Source of the DNA: Streptomyces sp. NBC_00433
Lineage (GTDB): Bacteria; Actinomycetota; Actinomycetes; Streptomycetales; Streptomycetaceae
Assembly: GCA_036015235.1 (NCBI GenBank)
Contig: CP107926.1
Span: forward strand, 5,351,501-5,415,500
DNA: 64,000 bases
Direction: 5' to 3'
Part shown: positions 60,589 to 64,000 of the stretch, piece after piece
How the letters are laid out: each line of letters starts with the position of its first letter
How positions within the stretch are numbered: the first letter of the stretch is position 1
Made by a program: the position numbers and the translations under genes
The notes under the pieces: model-generated
The model's input: the letters and a program-made list of their open reading frames with translations, nothing else
Database searches by the model: none
Told to the model about the DNA's origin: nothing

Positions 60589-62735
60589 GCGCTCCCGTGC
60601 GGGGCGCCTCGGGCGCCGGACTCGGAAGCGAGAGCCGGGTGTCCGGGGACGCGGGCCCGGGGACGGACGGCGGTGACGCCGGGCTCGACCACCTCATGGC
60701 GCGGCTCGCGCTCGTCGAGCAGCGGGTGCGGCGGGCCGTGGCCGCCCGCAGGGCGGGGGACCCCGAGCCGGACGATCCCTTCCGGGGGATCTACCTGTCC
60801 GACGACGCCGTACGCCGGCTGCTGGACGACCCGGCGGCCGTACCGGAGCCCGACCCTTCCGACCGCGAGCGGCGGGCCGAACTCGACGCCCGCGCCGCCG
60901 CCGACCCCACCCTGCGACTCGTCTCCCTGGAGCGGGACTTCGGGCTGCTGCCGCTCGACACCGAACTGCTGCTCATCTCCCTCGCACCCGATCTCGACCG
61001 CCGCTACGAGCAGTTGTACGGCTACCTCAACGACGACGTCACCCGCCGCCGCCCCACCGTCGGCCTCGCGCTCGGCCTGTGCGGCGTCCCCCCGGCCTCC
61101 GCGGGCGCCCGCGCCCGCCTCGCGGCCTCCGCACCGCTGCCGGCCCGCGGCCTGCTGGTCGTCGAGGACCGCGAACGCCCGCTCCTCAGCCGGGCCTTGC
61201 GCGTACCCGACCGGGTCAGCGCGCACCTGCTCGGCGACGACACGCCCGACCCCGGGCTGCTCGACCTGCTCGCACCGCTGCACCCCGCCGCCGCACCGCC
61301 CGGCCACGAGGAGCCCGCGCGGCGGCTCGCCGCCGTACTGCTGCGCGGAGTCGGACCCGTCTACCTGCGCGAAGCCCCTGGCGGGGCCGCCCGATCGCTC
61401 GGCGCGCAAGCGCTGTCCGCGGCCGGGCTGACCGCCTACGGCCTCGACCTCGCGCGGCTCGCGAGCCGCGCCGACCCGGCGGAAGCGGTCGCCGCGGCCG
61501 GACGGGAAGCCGCCTTCGCCCGCGCGGGCCTGGTCGCCGCACCCGTCGAAGCACTCGCCGAACGTCCCGAACTCCTGCGGGTGCTCGCCGCGTTGCCCGT
61601 CCCCGTGATCCTCGCCGGGCGCGCGTCCTGGGACCCCGCGTGGGCCGACCGGGTCCCGCTGCTCGCCGACGCCGTACGCATCGGCACCGACGCCCGATCC
61701 GCCCTGTGGCGTACCGCGCTCGCGGCCACCGCCCCCCAAGGCGCCACCGGGCTCGACACCGTACGCCAGGACGCCGCGGCCGTCTTCCTGCTCTCCCCCG
61801 AACAGGTCGAACGCGCCGCCCGCACCGCCCACCAGCAGGCCCTGCTCTCCGGCGGCCCCCTCACCGACGCCCACCTCCTGCAAGGCGCCCGCGCGCAGAA
61901 CACCTCCGGCCTCGAACGCCTCGCCCGCCGCATCGAACCCGCCGTCGGCTGGCCCGACCTCGTCCTCCCCCCGGCCGTCCTGTCCCGCCTCCACGAACTC
62001 GCCGCCCGCGCCCGCCACCGCGACCGCGTACTCGGCGACTGGAGCATGCGCCCGGGTGGCGGCCGCGGGCGCGGCGTCATGGCCCTCTTCGCCGGCGACT
62101 CCGGCACCGGCAAGACCATGTCCGCGGAAGTCATCGCCGGCGCGCTCGGCCTCGACCTCTACACCGTCGACCTCGCGACCGTGGTCGACAAATACGTCGG
62201 CGAGACCGAGAAGAACCTCGAACGGATCTTCACCGAAGCGGCCGGCGTCAACGCCGTCCTGCTCTTCGACGAGGCCGACGCCGTCTTCGGCAAGCGCTCC
62301 GAGGTCAAGGACGCGCACGATCGCTACGCGAACGTCGAAAGCGCGTATCTGCTCCAGCGGATGGAGAGCTTCGACGGCCTCGCCGTCCTGGCCACGAACC
62401 TCCGCGCGAACCTCGATGAAGCCTTCACCCGGCGGCTCGACCTCGTGGTCGACTTCCCCCTCCCCGAGGCCGACCAGCGCATCGCGCTGTGGGACCGCTG
62501 CCTCGGCCCCGCCGTGCCCCGCCGCCCCGACCTCGATCTCGCCTTCTGCGGGCGGTCCTTCGAACTCGCCGGCGGCGACATTCGCTCCGCGGCGGTCACC
62601 GCGGCGTATCTTGCCGCGTCAGCGGGGCGGGGGGTGGGGATGGCGGAGCTTGTCGCGGCCGTCGCCCGCGAATACCGCAAGCTGGGGCGCTTGTGCCTTC
62701 CGAACGAGTTCGGCCCGTACATGTCCTACACCTAG
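60585..62735 (+). CDS. AAA+ ATPase of a contractile injection system (Cis15/Pvc15-type)
   Basis: The product has 716 residues from the GTG that overlaps the DUF4255 stop. A long N-terminal part (DRRYEQLYGYLNDDVTRRRP, typical of this ATPase family) is followed by the AAA domain: Walker A GDSGTGKT near 504-511, Walker B LLFDEADA near 559, sensor 1 VLATNL near 602 and the arginine-finger segment FTRRLDLVVDFPLP. Orthologues in Photorhabdus PVC, Serratia Afp and Streptomyces eCIS loci are needed for particle assembly or effector loading. It sits directly after DUF4255, the usual partner. Confidence 0.93.
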   Translation: MSAPVRGASGAGLGSESRVSGDAGPGTDGGDAGLDHLMARLALVEQRVRRAVAARRAGDPEPDDPFRGIYLSDDAVRRLLDDPAAVPEPDPSDRERRAELDARAAADPTLRLVSLERDFGLLPLDTELLLISLAPDLDRRYEQLYGYLNDDVTRRRPTVGLALGLCGVPPASAGARARLAASAPLPARGLLVVEDRERPLLSRALRVPDRVSAHLLGDDTPDPGLLDLLAPLHPAAAPPGHEEPARRLAAVLLRGVGPVYLREAPGGAARSLGAQALSAAGLTAYGLDLARLASRADPAEAVAAAGREAAFARAGLVAAPVEALAERPELLRVLAALPVPVILAGRASWDPAWADRVPLLADAVRIGTDARSALWRTALAATAPQGATGLDTVRQDAAAVFLLSPEQVERAARTAHQQALLSGGPLTDAHLLQGARAQNTSGLERLARRIEPAVGWPDLVLPPAVLSRLHELAARARHRDRVLGDWSMRPGGGRGRGVMALFAGDSGTGKTMSAEVIAGALGLDLYTVDLATVVDKYVGETEKNLERIFTEAAGVNAVLLFDEADAVFGKRSEVKDAHDRYANVESAYLLQRMESFDGLAVLATNLRANLDEAFTRRLDLVVDFPLPEADQRIALWDRCLGPAVPRRPDLDLAFCGRSFELAGGDIRSAAVTAAYLAASAGRGVGMAELVAAVAREYRKLGRLCLPNEFGPYMSYT

Positions 62736-63304
62736 CCCCCTGCGGCGGCGCCCCTACGAGCTCACCCGCGCCCAGGTGTTGGGCTTGCCTCGCAGTTCTC
62801 CCCCCGAGCTTCGCCTGGGGTACCCCCACGCGCCCCTGGGGTGCTTCCCCTTGCGGTGCGTTGCTTCCCTGCGGCCCGGTGGGGGCTGGTCGCGCAGTTC
62901 CCGCGCCCCTGGGTGGCTGCCTCGTTCTGTTGCGTTCACAGGTGCGGTCCGCTGTGGCGGGGCGCGCAGTTCCCCGCGCCCCTTTTGGCCTGCGTCCTCT
63001 TACGTCCGGCCTTCGCCCCTGGTTTTTCAGGCGCGCGGGGAACTGCGCGCCCGCCGGAGAGGCGGGGAAGAAAGCAACGCCACCGCAAGGGGCAATCACC
63101 CAGGGGCGCCTGGGGGTACCCCCACGCGAAGCTCTGGGGGAGAACGGAGCGACCAGCCGCCCACCCAGCGGCACCGTGGGAAAGGCGAAGGCACCCCGCA
63201 GGGGGTGGTGCCCGAAGGGGCGGGGAGGGGTGCCCCGGGTGGGGTGGTCGGGTGCGGGTGGGGGGTGGGAACGTGGGAGCCAGGCGGAGCGAGGGGGCAC
63301 GCGG
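62736..63304. repeat. Long imperfect inverted repeat between the AAA+ and DUF4157 genes
   Basis: The left half (about 62783-62990) and right half (about 63030-63165) contain the same modules in opposite order and orientation. CAGTTCTCCCCCCGAGCTTC, GGGTACCCCCACGCGCCCCT and GCGCAGTTCCCCGCGCCCCT on the left correspond to GCGCGGGGAACTGCGCGCCC, GGGGTACCCCCACGCGAAGC and GGGGGAGAACGGAGCG on the right. No gene is supported. A long hairpin here would separate expression of the DUF4157 gene from the operon upstream. The DUF4157 ribosome binding site GCGAGGGGG is near 63290. Confidence 0.75.
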
Positions 63305-63910
63305 ATGCGCGGGCACGAGCACGAGCAGCAGGCAGAAGGCGAGTTCGCGGCGCCGCGCCAGGCGGAGGCGGCCGTCCCGGACGCGCTGCTGATGAAGGCG
63401 GCCGCGAGCGGCCGCACGGACGTACTGGGCGCAGGCGGCATGCTGCGGCTCCAACGCGCGCTGGGCAATGGCGCGGTGACGGCCCTGGCCGAGGACGAGA
63501 GCCCGGTCCACGACGTGGTCGGGAGCGGCGGCAGGCCGCTGGAGCCCGAGGTCCGCGGGGACATGGAGGCCCGCCTCGGGCAGGACTTCGGCGACGTCCG
63601 CATCCATACGGACAGCGCCGCGCACGAGTCCGCGCAGTCGGTCAACGCCCACGCGTACACGGTGGGTTCGCACGTCGTCTTCCAGCGGGACGCGTACGAC
63701 CCCGGCTCCCACCAGGGACGTACGACGCTGGCGCACGAGCTGACGCATGTCGTGCAGCAGCGCAGCGGACCCGTGGACGGTACGGACGCCGGCGGCGGTG
63801 TGCGGGTCAGCGATCCGTCGGACCGCTTCGAGCAGGAGGCGTCGGCGACGGCCGCGCGGGTGGTGCAGCGCGAGGAGGAGCCCGTCGAGGAGGAGCCGCT
63901 GCCTGAGTGA
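63305..63910 (+). CDS. DUF4157 (eCIS-core) protein
   Basis: The product has 201 residues from the ATG at 63305 with GCGAGGGGG about 7 bases upstream; the frame to 62489 runs through the AAA+ gene and repeats. A leader with LQRALGNGAVTAL is followed by the DUF4157 domain: LEPEVRGDMEARLGQDFGDV, VRIHTDSAAHESAQSVNAHA, YTVGSHVVFQRDAYDPG, and the zinc-peptidase motif HELTH (residues 144-148, in LAHELTHVVQQ) with a later Glu in DRFEQEAS as possible third ligand. The C-terminus is acidic (EEEPVEEEPLPE). DUF4157 proteins are strongly linked to eCIS loci and often act as, or accompany, injected toxins. All metal ligands appear intact. Confidence 0.92.
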   Translation: MRGHEHEQQAEGEFAAPRQAEAAVPDALLMKAAASGRTDVLGAGGMLRLQRALGNGAVTALAEDESPVHDVVGSGGRPLEPEVRGDMEARLGQDFGDVRIHTDSAAHESAQSVNAHAYTVGSHVVFQRDAYDPGSHQGRTTLAHELTHVVQQRSGPVDGTDAGGGVRVSDPSDRFEQEASATAARVVQREEEPVEEEPLPE

Positions 63911-64000
63911 CCTCGGCGGCACGGCGTCGGCCTGCCCGAAGGGGCACGCTCGGGTTCCCCCCGGGCCGTCCGGGAGGCCGTGCCCCGCGCCGGAGGCGGG
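63911..64000. other. Right-edge sequence after the DUF4157 gene
   Basis: Ninety bases without a gene. They contain GC-rich inverted pieces (GCCCGAAGGGGC at 63935-63946; GGGCCGTCCGG near 63963) that may be part of a terminator. The eCIS structural genes would be expected further right. Confidence 0.4.

Overview
The window is very GC-rich with strong third-position GC bias, GTG starts, GGAGG-type ribosome binding sites and short gene gaps. It carries bldC, lsr2, a valine dehydrogenase, a mycothiol-dependent isomerase family gene and DUF3073. Together these point to Streptomyces or a close member of the Streptomycetaceae. The order purC - lsr2 - purSQL - purF - purM - vdh - bldC - hrpA matches, from memory, the core chromosome of S. 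coelicolor. Nothing in the left half looks plasmid-borne.

Layout. 0.4-5.3 kb: a membrane protein, a dimethylformamidase-like protein and purC. 5.3-5.8 kb: three tRNA-Gly genes on the minus strand, two identical GCC copies and one UCC copy with abnormal D and T arms. 5.9-9.9 kb: lsr2, divergent from the translationally coupled purS-purQ-purL operon. 10-19.2 kb: a variable block of small accessory genes (kinase-like, two GNATs, lipoprotein, two paralogous MFS exporters, DinB-like, Uma2, a Tat-exported M15 peptidase) with a 172-bp MITE-like element and a Uma2 remnant. 19.2-26.6 kb: conserved core again (MDMPI family, purF with a probable leaderless start, purM, DUF3073, vdh, hypothetical, bldC). 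27.2-32.1 kb: hrpA bracketed by two identical tRNA-Asp genes, with tRNA-Phe beside the second one and a tRNA-Asp fragment beside the first. 32.4-39.1 kb: F420-type oxidoreductase, penicillin-binding transpeptidase and a large HTH-STAND-WD40 protein.

39.1-51.5 kb is a sugar-utilisation locus. A minus-strand operon holds a Tat lipoprotein binding protein, two permeases, a LacI regulator, a GH31 and a GH42. A GH3 is transcribed divergently from a shared control region containing a perfect 14-bp LacI-type palindrome just downstream of a good promoter. The locus has no ABC ATPase. All three hydrolases lack signal peptides, so imported oligosaccharides are probably cut in the cytoplasm. The enzyme set is compatible with xyloglucan-type oligosaccharides, but this is inference.

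51.9-53.6 kb encodes a Tat-exported metallophosphoesterase. From 53.8 kb to the right edge lies what looks like the left flank of an extracellular contractile injection system (eCIS) locus. It has a COG1470-like membrane protein, a LuxR regulator with a degenerate receiver, a large secreted beta-propeller/DUF11 protein coupled by 4-bp overlaps to a DUF4255 (Pvc16-type) protein and an AAA+ ATPase, and a DUF4157 (eCIS-core) protein. No sheath, tube or baseplate gene is in the window; they would be expected to the right.

A family of GC-rich intergenic repeat modules recurs at about 2.2, 31.7, 51.6, 56.0 and 62.8-63.2 kb, sometimes as long inverted repeats.
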